DNA from: Polaromonas vacuolata | Lineage (GTDB): Bacteria > Pseudomonadota > Gammaproteobacteria > Burkholderiales > Burkholderiaceae_C | Reading direction: 5' to 3' | Assembly: GCF_012584515.1 (NCBI RefSeq) | Contig: NZ_CP051461.1 | Location: 1,669,501 to 1,733,500, forward strand | Length of the DNA stretch: 64,000 nt | Part shown: in pieces, positions 43,612 through 52,310 of the stretch | Numbering within the stretch: the stretch's first letter is position 1 | Layout of the letters: each line of letters begins with the position of its first letter | Made by a program: the position numbers and the translations under genes | The notes under the pieces: generated by a model | Databases searched by the model: none | The model's input: the letters and a program-made list of their open reading frames with translations, nothing else | What the model was told of the DNA's origin: nothing

Positions 43612-44174
43612 GCGACGCTGCCAGCAGCGTGCAGGGCTCGGGTTTTCCACTGCTCGCTATTGATCCCGACACCCCTAAGTTGATGCTGCCCTTAGCTCGT
43701 TTGCTGTCTTGGCTTAACCGCGTGATGGTGGTGCTGGGCATGATTGCGCTTTTGGTCGCTTCTTTGGTATTGACGTATAGCGTGGTCTCCCGCTATGTGA
43801 TGCAAGCTTCCACTGATTGGCAAGACGAAGCAGCCGTATTTTGTTTAGTCGGCGCGACTTTTCTTTGCACATCGTTTGTGCAGCAACTGCGCGGTCACGT
43901 TGGCATAGACGCTGTCGCTGGTTGGTTGCCGTTAGGCGCTAACCGCTGGCGCTTGTTGTTTGTTGACTTAATCGGTTTACTTTTTTGCAGTTTTTTTTCT
44001 TGGAAGTCTTGGACGCTGTTCCACGAAGCCTTAATAGAGGGGCAAACTACTTCATCGTCTTGGGCTCCACCCTTGGCCATTCCCTACGGTCTGATGGCTG
44101 GCGGTATGACTTTGCTGAGCTTGCAACTTTTGGTGCAGCTCAGCGCGCGCATCAATGCAGTCAATAAAAATTAA
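43608..44174 (+). CDS. TRAP transporter small permease subunit (DctQ family)
   Basis: A 188-residue protein with four transmembrane segments: LNRVMVVLGMIALLVASLVL, AVFCLVGATFLCTSFVQ, LLFVDLIGLLFCSFFSW and IPYGLMAGGMTLLSLQLLVQ. The YVMQASTDWQDEAAVF segment between the first two is the usual DctQ loop. It forms the membrane complex with the large permease. It overlaps the binding-protein gene by 4 bases. Confidence 0.92.
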   Translation: MSDAASSVQGSGFPLLAIDPDTPKLMLPLARLLSWLNRVMVVLGMIALLVASLVLTYSVVSRYVMQASTDWQDEAAVFCLVGATFLCTSFVQQLRGHVGIDAVAGWLPLGANRWRLLFVDLIGLLFCSFFSWKSWTLFHEALIEGQTTSSSWAPPLAIPYGLMAGGMTLLSLQLLVQLSARINAVNKN

Positions 44175-44197
44175 AAACTGATTCTCGGAGCACTGTA

Positions 44198-45559
44198 ATG
44201 ACTGTGATGACTATAGGTTTGCTGTTCGGCGCGGCAACGTTGCTGTTTATGTTCTCGGGTGCACCGATTTCATATGCACTCGGCAGTGTTGCTATTTTGT
44301 TCATGTATTTGTTCATGCCGGCCTCGGCATTGAATACGGTGACGCAAAACGTTTATGAGGAAATGGCCAGCATCACGCTGCTGTCAATTCCTCTTTTTAT
44401 TCTCAAAGGTGCTGCGATTGGTCGATCCCGAGCCGGCCAAGATTTGTATGCAGCCATGCACGTTTGGATGGGCCGCATTCCTGGCGGTTTAGGCATTGCC
44501 AATGTTTTTGCATGCGCGCTGTTTGCGGCCATGGCAGGTTCCAGCCCTGCCACCTGTTCAGCGATTGGCAGCGCTGGAATTCCAGAGATGCGTAAGCGCG
44601 GTTATTCGCCTGGTTTTGCAGCCGGCATTATTGCTGCGGGCGGCACTTTGGGTATCTTGCTGCCGCCATCGGTGACCATGATTTTGTATGCAGTCGCTGC
44701 GGAACAGTCTTTAGGTCGATTGTTTTTAGCCGGCATCATGCCTGGTGTTTTGTTGGTGACTTTGTTCGCTTTTTATGCCGTGGTGCGTTATCGCAAGGAA
44801 TATGCGCTAGCTGAAGCTGAGTTCAACCGTACCGGTGCAGCGTCTGCTTTATTAGCAAAAGAGACTTTTAGCACCCGTGAAAAGTTTGAAATGCTGCCGC
44901 GCGTCGTGCCTTTTGTGCTGCTACTGATTGGTGTGATGGTGGCGCTTTACGGCGGCTTTGCCACGCCGAGCGAAACCGCTGGCTTGGGCGCTGTGATGGC
45001 GCTTGGCCTGATTGCAGTGATTTATGGCGTATGGCGTCCGCGCGATGTTGCCCCGATTCTTGGCGCTACTTTAAAAGAGTCGTCAATGCTGATGCTCATC
45101 ATAGGCATGTCGCTTTTGTTTTCTTATGTCATGAGTTATTTGCACATCAGTCAGTCCACTGCCGAATGGGTGGTCGGTTTGCATTTGTCGCGCTGGGTGC
45201 TGCTGGCTATGATTTTGGTGATGGTCATTTTGCTGGGATTTTTCTTGCCACCGGTTAGCATTATTTTGATGACAGCGCCGATTATTTTGCCACCGCTCAA
45301 AGCCGCTGGTTTTGACTTGATTTGGTTTGGCATATTAATGACCATAGTCATGGAGACGGGTTTGATTCATCCGCCTGTGGGATTGAATATTTTTGTGATT
45401 AAAAATATTGCACCTGACATACCGCTTAAAGACATCATCTGGGGCGTTGTGCCATTCGTGATTCTGATGCTGTTTGCGGTTTTGTTAATCTGTATTTTTC
45501 CTGGTATTGCGACGGCTTTGCCGGACGCGGTGATGGGCGTTGCCTTGCCCAAGTCATGA
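44198..45559 (+). CDS. TRAP transporter large permease subunit (DctM family)
   Basis: A 453-residue sodium-coupled permease with about 12 hydrophobic segments. DctM features: SITLLSIPLFILKGAAIGRS, FAAMAGSSPATCSAIGSAGI, GGTLGILLPPSVTMILYAVA, TPSETAGLGAVMALGL and the C-terminal LIHPPVGLNIFVIKNIAPDI. It moves the ligand delivered by the binding protein. GGAG precedes the ATG. Slightly longer than the usual ~430 because of an inserted hydrophilic loop around residues 205-230. Confidence 0.93.
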   Translation: MTVMTIGLLFGAATLLFMFSGAPISYALGSVAILFMYLFMPASALNTVTQNVYEEMASITLLSIPLFILKGAAIGRSRAGQDLYAAMHVWMGRIPGGLGIANVFACALFAAMAGSSPATCSAIGSAGIPEMRKRGYSPGFAAGIIAAGGTLGILLPPSVTMILYAVAAEQSLGRLFLAGIMPGVLLVTLFAFYAVVRYRKEYALAEAEFNRTGAASALLAKETFSTREKFEMLPRVVPFVLLLIGVMVALYGGFATPSETAGLGAVMALGLIAVIYGVWRPRDVAPILGATLKESSMLMLIIGMSLLFSYVMSYLHISQSTAEWVVGLHLSRWVLLAMILVMVILLGFFLPPVSIILMTAPIILPPLKAAGFDLIWFGILMTIVMETGLIHPPVGLNIFVIKNIAPDIPLKDIIWGVVPFVILMLFAVLLICIFPGIATALPDAVMGVALPKS

Positions 45560-45590
45560 TGAAGACACTAATTGAGGAGAATTTTTCCGA

Positions 45591-47108
45591 ATGAGTAATA
45601 ACAATCTTTTCGCAGCACTGCGTGCGTCTTTCCCGTCCGATCTGGATGCTATTGCGATTGAGACCGATAACAATCTTTTCTACAGCTGGGGTGACATAGA
45701 GCGATCCACCGCCATGATGGCTAATTTGCTGGTTAGCTTGAATCTACCCGCAGGTGCGCGAGTGGCCGTACAGGTCGAAAAATCGGTAGAAGCCATGGTC
45801 TTGTATCTGGCAACGTTAAGAGCAGGTTATGTTTTTTTGCCGCTCAACACCGCCTATCAAAGCGCTGAGATTGAATACTTCATCGGTAATGCAGAACCCT
45901 CGGTCGTGGTCTGTACGCCAGCGAATTTTGGCTGGGTTAGCAAAATTGCATTTAACGCCGGTACCGAGCATGTGTTCACGTTAAGTGATGACCGCACAGG
46001 CTCTTTGTTAGAGCGCGCCGCGTATTGCAGTGCTGAGCACCAAATTGCCGTCGTGCAAGCCGATGATTTAGCCGCTATTTTGTATACCAGCGGCACAACT
46101 GGCCGTAGCAAGGGCGCCATGCTCTCGCATCAAAACATGCTGAGCAATGCACAAGTGCTTAAAACTTACTGGGCTTGGCAGCCCAATGATGTCTTGATTC
46201 ACGCGCTGCCTATTTTCCACGTGCATGGCTTATTCGTGGCTTTGCACGGTGCGCTAATCAATGGCAGCAAGATGATTTGGTTGGCTAAGTTCGATCCAAA
46301 ATACGTTGTGAGTAAACTGCCTGAAGCAACTGTCTTTATGGGTGTGCCGACGCTGTATGTGCGCTTGTTAGCTGAGCCGGGTTTGACGCTGGATGTTTGC
46401 CGCAATATGCGTTTATTTCTCGCCGGTTCTGCCCCCTTGTTGATCGAGACTTTTGGTGAATGGCAGGGCCGTACCGGACACACGATTTTGGAACGCTACG
46501 GCATGAGTGAGACCGCTATGCTAACTTCCAACCCTTATGTCGGTGAGCGCCGCGGCGGCACTGTTGGTTTTGCTTTGCCGGGTGTAGATTTACGCGTGCA
46601 AGATGATGCGGGTGCGACACTTTCAGCAAACGAGATCGGTAATATTCAGGTCAAAGGCCCGAATATTTTTCAAGGTTACTGGCGCATGCCTGAAAAAACC
46701 AAAGAAGAATTCACGGCTGACGGTTTTTTCAGAACTGGCGATGTTGGCAAAATTGGGCTCGATGGCTACATCACCATTGTCGGGCGCAGCAAAGACTTAA
46801 TCATCAGCGGCGGCTACAACGTCTACCCAGCAGAGATTGAGGGTTACATCAACGACATGCCCGGAGTTGCTGAGAGCGCTTTAGTCGGCGTGCCGCATCC
46901 AGACTTTGGCGAGGTTGGTGTGGCGGTAGTTATCGCTAAACCTGGCCAACAGTTAGATTCAGCTGGCATTGTTGCGTTGCTTAAATCTCAGTTAGCCAAT
47001 TTTAAAATTCCCAAGCACTGCGTGGTTCTAGATGCCTTGCCGCGCAACACCATGGGCAAGGTACAAAAGAATGTTTTGCGTGAACAGTACAAAGGTCTTT
47101 TTAGTTGA
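45591..47108 (+). CDS. matB: Malonyl-CoA synthetase (AMP-forming)
   Basis: A 505-residue acyl-adenylate ligase that joins malonate to CoA with ATP. Core motifs: AILYTSGTTGRSKGAMLSHQ (P-loop), LPIFHVHGLFVALHGALING, ERYGMSETAMLTSNPY, FFRTGDVGKIGLDGYITIVG, GRSKDLIISGGYNVYPAEIE and the catalytic lysine in PRNTMGKVQKNVLREQ. The arginine-containing CRNMRLFLAGSAPL region fits malonate recognition in MatB. It closes the operon; GAGGAGAA lies 10 bases before the ATG. Confidence 0.95.
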   Translation: MSNNNLFAALRASFPSDLDAIAIETDNNLFYSWGDIERSTAMMANLLVSLNLPAGARVAVQVEKSVEAMVLYLATLRAGYVFLPLNTAYQSAEIEYFIGNAEPSVVVCTPANFGWVSKIAFNAGTEHVFTLSDDRTGSLLERAAYCSAEHQIAVVQADDLAAILYTSGTTGRSKGAMLSHQNMLSNAQVLKTYWAWQPNDVLIHALPIFHVHGLFVALHGALINGSKMIWLAKFDPKYVVSKLPEATVFMGVPTLYVRLLAEPGLTLDVCRNMRLFLAGSAPLLIETFGEWQGRTGHTILERYGMSETAMLTSNPYVGERRGGTVGFALPGVDLRVQDDAGATLSANEIGNIQVKGPNIFQGYWRMPEKTKEEFTADGFFRTGDVGKIGLDGYITIVGRSKDLIISGGYNVYPAEIEGYINDMPGVAESALVGVPHPDFGEVGVAVVIAKPGQQLDSAGIVALLKSQLANFKIPKHCVVLDALPRNTMGKVQKNVLREQYKGLFS

Positions 47109-47117
47109 GTTTTTGCT

Positions 47118-47139
47118 AGCGGCTGCAATTGCAGCCGCT
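47118..47139 (+). terminator. Perfect palindrome after matB
   Basis: An 11-bp arm AGCGGCTGCAA and its exact complement form a 22-base palindrome 9 bases after the matB stop, followed by a short TTTG. It probably ends the malonate operon, though the T-run is weak. Confidence 0.6.
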
Positions 47140-47216
47140 TTGTAATTGCGCAACGAGCAAATAAGTTCATATAAAAAACCGGTTGATAAATCTCTAATTG
47201 CTTGAAAGCTGCGCCC

Positions 47217-47612
47217 ATGACAACCAAAGGCTTTGTAGTCTCACACGCCGCTGATGCTAAGTTTGAGCGCGGCCTCAGATCGTTTTACGAATACCGTGAT
47301 CTGGGTATTCGGCAGGCAACCGAGAGCCGGGTTGCCGCGCATGTGATTCGTTCAGCGGCGGGCAAAGAGTTTTCAAGTCAACCGCACTTTCACAAAACTG
47401 AATTTCAACTGGTTTATGTGCTCAAAGGCTGGATAGATTTTGAATACGAAGGTCAAGGCGTAGTTAGGCTAGAAGTCGGCTCTTGCGTGCATCAGCCACC
47501 CGGTATTCGGCATCGTGAACTAGGCCACAGCGAAGACATTGAAATGCTTGAAATAGTGCTTCCGGCTGGCTTCGCGACTGAGCAGGTAGACACAGTTAAC
47601 GCGCCGGTTTGA
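47217..47612 (+). CDS. Cupin domain protein
   Basis: A 131-residue single-cupin protein. The first cupin motif is PHFHKTEFQLVYVLKGWIDF and the second is CVHQPPGIRHRELGHSEDIE; together they provide His ligands for a metal. Function is unknown; small cupins of this kind often act in metabolite processing. It lies after the malonate operon palindrome and before a DUF1330 gene on the same strand. ATG 47217 is chosen; an upstream in-frame TTG at 47202 is possible. Confidence 0.85.
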   Translation: MTTKGFVVSHAADAKFERGLRSFYEYRDLGIRQATESRVAAHVIRSAAGKEFSSQPHFHKTEFQLVYVLKGWIDFEYEGQGVVRLEVGSCVHQPPGIRHRELGHSEDIEMLEIVLPAGFATEQVDTVNAPV

Positions 47613-47661
47613 ACTTAATAAGTAAGTTCACAATAGCGTTTTAGTTTAAAGAAAGACGTTC

Positions 47662-47967
47662 ATGCCAAACGCTTATTGGATAGCCCGCGTTGATGTTACA
47701 GACGCCGAAAAATACAAAGCCTACACACTGGCTAACGCTGAGGCATTTGCGCTTTATGGTGCGCGCTTTTTAGTCCGTTCAGGTCGTCAAGATAGTGTTG
47801 AAGGCCTAGCGCGAATGCGCAATGTAGTCATAGAGTTCCCCAACTATGCAGCGGCTATAGATTGCTGGAACAGCCCGCAATACCGGCATGCCATCAGCTT
47901 TCGAGAGGGTGCGGGCATTGCTGATATCGTTATTGTTGAAGGCTATGACGGGCCTCAACCAGGCTAA
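47662..47967 (+). CDS. DUF1330 family protein
   Basis: A 101-residue dimeric alpha-beta barrel protein. Family segments: MPNAYWIARVDVTDAEKYKA, ALYGARFLVRSGRQDSVEG and VVIEFPNYAAAIDCWNSPQY, with RHAISFREGAGIADIVIVEG after. Function of DUF1330 is unknown. It starts 49 bases after the cupin gene and may be cotranscribed with it. Confidence 0.9.
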   Translation: MPNAYWIARVDVTDAEKYKAYTLANAEAFALYGARFLVRSGRQDSVEGLARMRNVVIEFPNYAAAIDCWNSPQYRHAISFREGAGIADIVIVEGYDGPQPG

Positions 47968-48023
47968 GCTGTTGACGCTAGAGGCTTTGGTTTTTAAGCC
48001 CGCTAGTGATTACCAACACTTGG

Positions 48024-48269
48024 CTATTCCCAACAGAAATAAACCCAAACGGAAAGTGCTGTGCCTAAAAGCCATAGCAGCCAAGTTTGCGCCACGGCAT
48101 AGGGGTAGAACATCAACGCTAGACCGACCCAAGTTAGTTGTGAGTGTTGACTTTTTCGCCCGCGCCTAAAGCTTAACCAGCCGACCAGACCAAACAAAAT
48201 GGCGCCGACGATGTAGGTCGGGGTTGGCAGGACCAGACCTAAAGACTGGAGTTGTTCAAACGCGTTCAT
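48024..48269 (-). CDS. Small conserved-looking membrane protein
   Basis: An 81-residue protein with two to three hydrophobic segments: TPTYIVGAILFGLVGWLSF, then a basic loop RRGRKSQHSQ, then VGLALMFYPYAVAQTWLLWL and LLGTALSVWVYF. The positive loop favours a cytoplasmic turn. It starts 15 bases after the NUDIX gene and is probably cotranscribed. Small proteins of this kind occur beside NUDIX genes in related bacteria as far as I recognise; function is unknown. Confidence 0.7.
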   Translation of the reverse strand: MNAFEQLQSLGLVLPTPTYIVGAILFGLVGWLSFRRGRKSQHSQLTWVGLALMFYPYAVAQTWLLWLLGTALSVWVYFCWE

Positions 48270-48284
48270 TGCATCCGGTCTGAT

Positions 48285-48839
48285 TTAGTCAATATTGACG
48301 GCGTGAATGCCAAAGATACCTTTGCGCCTGTCTTCAAAGTAGTGCTTTAAGGTGTCGCCCACAGTTTTAAAGGCGAGATCGTCCCAAGGTATTTCGTCTT
48401 CTGTGAAGAGTTTCGCTTCCATGGTTTCATGACCGGGATCGAACTGAGCACTGAGCAGTCGGGCGCGGTAGAAAAAATGTACCTGACCGACGCGCGCTAC
48501 GTTGATGACAGTGAAAAGTTCTTGCATTTCAAACTCTGCACCGGCTTCTTCGTCGGTCTCACGTGCCGCGCCTTCAGACGTTGTCTCGCCCATTTCCATA
48601 TAACCAGCGGGTAGCGTCCACTTGCCGCGCCGCGGCTCTATATTACGTTTGCAAAGCAGCACTTGCTCACCGCTTTCTCCCCAGACCGGAACGGTACCGA
48701 CGACATTGAGTGGGTTGTCGTAATGCACCAAACCGCAGGCGGGACAAACCGCACGTTGCCTAGTGTCACCGTCATCGGGCAAGCGATGAACGACGGAGGT
48801 GCCGCAGGTGCGGCAGTGTTTCTGGGTTGGCCTATACAT
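48285..48839 (-). CDS. NUDIX hydrolase with N-terminal zinc ribbon
   Basis: A 184-residue nucleotide pyrophosphohydrolase. A zinc ribbon (CRTCGTSVVHRLPDDGDTRQ... then CPACGLVHYDNP) comes before the Nudix fold. The Nudix box is GYMEMGETTSEGAARETDEE, continuing to AGAEF, with the catalytic glutamates. The zinc ribbon suggests NAD(H)-type or related substrates, as in NudC. It reads away from the DUF1330 gene. Confidence 0.93.
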   Translation of the reverse strand: MYRPTQKHCRTCGTSVVHRLPDDGDTRQRAVCPACGLVHYDNPLNVVGTVPVWGESGEQVLLCKRNIEPRRGKWTLPAGYMEMGETTSEGAARETDEEAGAEFEMQELFTVINVARVGQVHFFYRARLLSAQFDPGHETMEAKLFTEDEIPWDDLAFKTVGDTLKHYFEDRRKGIFGIHAVNID

Positions 48840-49035
48840 CTCTAAAGTGTAGCGACTTTGATGTTTTAGCTGAGCACCCGAGTGTTTGACCTTGGCTCGC
48901 TAAATGCGCCTTAATGCAGACGTCTGTGTGCTCGTCTTCGCAATCATCTATGTAGTCGCCAAAACAGTGACTTAAGCAGACGTTTGTTGCACAGAGCTGG
49001 ATTTGGGGTGATTGATACATGCGTCAATTAAAAGC

Positions 49036-49087
49036 AAAAAGTCGTACCCCTCTTGCGCAAGTTAGGTACGACTCTTCGACTTTTTTA
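49036..49087 (-). terminator. Terminator after the fumarylacetoacetase-like gene
   Basis: AGTCGTACC (49040-49048) and GGTACGACT (49065-49073) form a 9-bp stem around an inner TTGCGCAA palindrome. On the minus strand it is followed by TTTTTGCTTTTAAT; on the plus strand a TTTTTT run also follows. It ends the fumarylacetoacetase-like gene and may act both ways. The 48840-49035 stretch beyond it holds no convincing gene. Confidence 0.75.
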
Positions 49088-49111
49088 TCGGTTGCCCAAG
49101 GTAAGTAACGG

Positions 49112-49807
49112 TTAGCTAACCTTTATCGTCAAGCTGCTTAAACCGGTGATGCCTCCGACTAATGTGTCGCCACTGATGACTGCCGCTACGCCTTCTGGTG
49201 TGCCGGTGTAGATCAGGTCGCCGGGTTGCAGTTCCCACGCGGCGGATAAGGTTTCAATCGATTCAGCGATATTCCATATCAACTGGGATGTGTTGCTGCG
49301 CTGGCGGTCTTTGCCGTCGACTTGCAAATAAATTTCTGCGCAAGACATGTCGCCCGCATCGGCCAAGCGTGTAATCGATCCGATTGGCGCTGATGAATCA
49401 AAGCTCTTGCCAATGCACCAAGGTCGGCCTTGCTTTTTCATCTCGCTTTGCAGATCACGGCGCGTCATGTCAAGGCCGACTGCGTAGCCATAAATATGTT
49501 CATAGGCGTCGGCCGCCGCTATGTTTTTTCCGCCGATGCCGATGGCCACTACCAACTCGATTTCATGGTGCAGATTTTTTGTCAGACTAGGGTAGGGCAG
49601 TGAGCCAATCGTGCCAGCCTCAACTACAACGGCGGCATCCGCAGGTTTTAGAAAAAAGAACGGCGGTTCGCGGCCGGTAAAGCCCATTTCTTTGGCGTGT
49701 TCTTCGTAATTACGACCGACGCAATAAATACGGTGAATCGCAAATCTATCTTCTATACCGACTACTGGCACGGACACTATATTGGGCGGGGTAAATACGT
49801 AAGGCAT
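49112..49807 (-). CDS. Fumarylacetoacetate hydrolase family protein
   Basis: A 231-residue FAH-fold protein. It starts MPYVFTPPNIVSVPVVGIED and has IYCVGRNYEEHAKEMGF, the metal-binding LHHEIELVVAIG, DMTRRDLQSEMKKQGRPW, KSFDSSAPIG and GDLIYTGTPEGVAAV. Members act as oxaloacetate decarboxylases, acylpyruvate hydrolases or isomerases in aromatic and amino-acid breakdown. The substrate is not readable here. It is transcribed alone or with the upstream binding-protein gene. Confidence 0.92.
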   Translation of the reverse strand: MPYVFTPPNIVSVPVVGIEDRFAIHRIYCVGRNYEEHAKEMGFTGREPPFFFLKPADAAVVVEAGTIGSLPYPSLTKNLHHEIELVVAIGIGGKNIAAADAYEHIYGYAVGLDMTRRDLQSEMKKQGRPWCIGKSFDSSAPIGSITRLADAGDMSCAEIYLQVDGKDRQRSNTSQLIWNIAESIETLSAAWELQPGDLIYTGTPEGVAAVISGDTLVGGITGLSSLTIKVS

Positions 49808-49957
49808 TAAAAACTTTCATCTTGATGTGGACCCAGTGTTGGATACAAAGGGCGGTGTTGAAAATTAAATGAACACGCAACTAAAAGCTGCGCTAACCAA
49901 AGAGCTAACCGCAACGCTAAACATGGCGTTAAACACTTGAGTGTGCCACGACGCTAA

Positions 49958-50971
49958 TTATTCGAGCTTGATGCCGCGCGTTTTGATAATGTTTCCCAGC
50001 AGCTGAGTCTCGTCTTTGAGGCGACTTTTCAGACCCTCGGGTGAGCTGACTACGGCTTGCCAGCCTTGGTTAAAAAGTTGTTGCCGGATGTCGGGATCAC
50101 GCAAAATTTGCGGCACGATTTCAGCAAGTTTGGATTGTGCAGCCGCCGACAATCGTGCCGGGCCGACCAATGCATTCCAGACTTCAAGTTGTAAATTCGG
50201 CCCGCCTGCTTCCTGCAAGCTTGGCACTTCTGGTGCTAAAGCGCTGCGCCCAGCGGTCAAACCAATGGCGCGCAATTTGCCACTTCTGACCTGCGGCATA
50301 GCCACACCCGGCCCCATCAAAGCCATTTGCAATTGGCCACCCAACATGGCGGTAATCACCTGTGGGTTACCCGGAAACGGCACTTGCAGCGGCAGCAAGC
50401 CTGGGGTTTTACTTTTGAGCAACTCCATGCCCAGATGAGAAACTGAACCTATGCCAACAGAGCCGTAATTCCATTGATTACCGCCGCTTACTGCTGCGGC
50501 GAAAAATGCCGGTCCTGCCGGCAGATTGGCGGGTGCTACCAATACCAGCGGCGCTATGGTCAAAAGTGAGATGGGCGCGAAATCTTTGGCCGGATCATAG
50601 GGAAGTTGTGGGTAAAGCATCTTGGCCGAGGTCAAGTTGCCGTTAATCACTATTCCCAAGGTGTGGTCGTCGCTTGCTTTGGCCACCACATCGGCGGCGA
50701 TATTGCCGGATGCGCCAGGTCGATTTTCGACTATGACTGCTTGGCCCAAGGCTTTTGACAAGGGCAAGGCCAAGATACGTGCAGTGATGTCTGGCGTTGA
50801 ACCGGCAGAAAACCCCACCAATATTTTGATACTACGGCTGGGCCAAACTAGATTTTTATTCGCTTGGTTCTCTGCTGCAAAGACTGACTCTGTCAAGAAA
50901 AAGCTCAATACGCTGAATGCGATTAAACCCACTGAGAGAAACTTTTTTGTAGGGTTTTTAAAAATTAACAT
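49958..50971 (-). CDS. Tripartite tricarboxylate transporter (Bug) substrate-binding protein
   Basis: A 337-residue periplasmic binding protein of the Bug family, which is greatly expanded in Burkholderiales. After a signal peptide (FLSVGLIAFSVLSFFLTES) it has PSRSIKILVGFSAGSTPDIT, VIVENRPGASGNIAADVVAK, the central LPYDPAKDFAPISLLTIAPL and FNQGWQAVVSSPEGL near the end. No membrane TctA/TctB genes are nearby, so it is an orphan receptor. Ligand is probably a carboxylate or aromatic acid; unknown. Confidence 0.93.
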   Translation of the reverse strand: MLIFKNPTKKFLSVGLIAFSVLSFFLTESVFAAENQANKNLVWPSRSIKILVGFSAGSTPDITARILALPLSKALGQAVIVENRPGASGNIAADVVAKASDDHTLGIVINGNLTSAKMLYPQLPYDPAKDFAPISLLTIAPLVLVAPANLPAGPAFFAAAVSGGNQWNYGSVGIGSVSHLGMELLKSKTPGLLPLQVPFPGNPQVITAMLGGQLQMALMGPGVAMPQVRSGKLRAIGLTAGRSALAPEVPSLQEAGGPNLQLEVWNALVGPARLSAAAQSKLAEIVPQILRDPDIRQQLFNQGWQAVVSSPEGLKSRLKDETQLLGNIIKTRGIKLE

Positions 50972-51372
50972 TAGCGTAAATATACTAGATGCTTGGGGTA
51001 TGGTGTTTTGAAAAGCTACAGCTGCAATGCTTGTTCATTAGGCACAAAACACGCATAGAAAAGAGCTTAAACGTGAGCAAAAGACTTGGCGTTTTCTTTT
51101 TTGAAAGGATTGACTTAACTACAGGCCGCTGAGACTGGTTGAAAAAACTCTTTTTTATCCGCCTTCATTTGCGGATGTCTGATCCGTGTTGCGAGTAGCT
51201 GATAAAGCTGCAAAAAATCATAAAACCAGCTAAAAATACCACTATTGACAATCAAGTTAAAAAATGGGCGCTATGGCTAAGCGATACTGTATTGGGTAAG
51301 TTGTTAATATTCATAAGTATGCATATGATTAAATTTCCTTAGTACATTGACTTGTCACGTTAAACTCCAATA
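50972..51372. other. Intergenic gap between divergent genes
   Basis: About 400 bases between the Bug-family gene and the MarR gene. TCATA-N8-TATGA at 51311-51328 is a short inverted repeat 45 bases before the MarR start, a possible autoregulatory operator. Nothing else is recognised. Confidence 0.4.
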
Positions 51373-51807
51373 ATGGCAAAAAGTTTTCACTTCAGCACCG
51401 CTCCGGGACACCTGATTCGTCGGGCACAACAGCTTGCAGTTTCCATTTTTATGGATGAGACAGATGGCTGCGACATCACTCCGGTTCAATTTGCAATTTT
51501 AAATGCACTCATTGACGATCCGGGTGAAGACCAAGTCACGCTGGCGGCGCGGGTCGCTTTTGATCCGGCTACTTTTGGTTCTGTCATTGGCCGTCTTGAA
51601 GCCAAGGGCTGGGTAGTGCGGCAAGCAGATCCTCAGGATAGACGGCGCAAGCTCTTGTGGATCACAACCGATGGCTCAAAATTGGCAATCAGTATGAAGC
51701 GCGCGGTGACTAAAGCCCAGCAACGCATACTTGCGCCATTGAGCAGTGCTGAGCAAGCGCAGTTTAGTTTGCTACTTGCCAAGTTAGTCTCTGGGCTTGA
51801 GGCCTAA
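51373..51807 (+). CDS. MarR family transcriptional regulator
   Basis: A 144-residue dimeric winged-helix regulator. The helix-turn-helix and wing are ITPVQFAILNALIDDPGEDQ, VTLAARVAFDPATFGSVIGR and LEAKGWVVRQADPQDRRRKL, the last being the MarR signature with the wing arginines. Likely controls a neighbouring catabolic or resistance gene in response to an aromatic ligand; which one is unclear. It converges with the monooxygenase-like gene. Confidence 0.93.
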   Translation: MAKSFHFSTAPGHLIRRAQQLAVSIFMDETDGCDITPVQFAILNALIDDPGEDQVTLAARVAFDPATFGSVIGRLEAKGWVVRQADPQDRRRKLLWITTDGSKLAISMKRAVTKAQQRILAPLSSAEQAQFSLLLAKLVSGLEA

Positions 51808-51882
51808 CAGACTTAAAGTGCCTGCATTGTGGGTAGTGAAGTGACTGGTTATCTCAATCACTAGCCACGCCTCATTTTTTGC

Positions 51883-52185
51883 TTATTTGGATTGTGAAAC
51901 TAAGCTGAAATGCTCAACCACCGGCGGACCTGCAAAGAAGGGGCCGACTATGGCGCGCCAGTTGGCGAACTCAGCAGATTCGCGGAAATCTACCGTATGG
52001 TTTTCCAGCGTAGCCCAGCGAATCTGCAAAATATAGCGCTCGCTGCTTTCGATTCCCCGGTTAACGCTGTAGCCCAAAAAACCCTTGGCGCTGGCAATCA
52101 CGCTGCTCACGCCGCGCTCAATAGCTTCTTCAAATGCGGCTTGTTGGCCAGGGTGAATACGAATATCGGCAACTTCGAGAATCAT
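51883..52185 (-). CDS. Antibiotic biosynthesis monooxygenase (ABM) domain protein
   Basis: A 100-residue ferredoxin-like ABM-fold protein: MILEVADIRIHPGQQAAFEE, VIASAKGFLGYSVNRGIESS and RYILQIRWATLENHTVDFRE, with GPFFAGPPVVEHF at the end. Some relatives oxidise quinol-type compounds; many have no known activity. ATG 52185 is chosen because AAGGAAATTC precedes it; a longer frame to 52215 has no such site. Confidence 0.88.
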   Translation of the reverse strand: MILEVADIRIHPGQQAAFEEAIERGVSSVIASAKGFLGYSVNRGIESSERYILQIRWATLENHTVDFRESAEFANWRAIVGPFFAGPPVVEHFSLVSQSK

Positions 52186-52310
52186 GAATTTCCTTTTAAT
52201 GTGTTGAATACCCAATACTTAACTATCAACATTGGGTCAGCTTAACTTTAGCGTTAAAGCATCAAGCTCGCCGGCCAGCGGGATCTAGCGATAAGCGGCG
52301 ATTTCAAATT

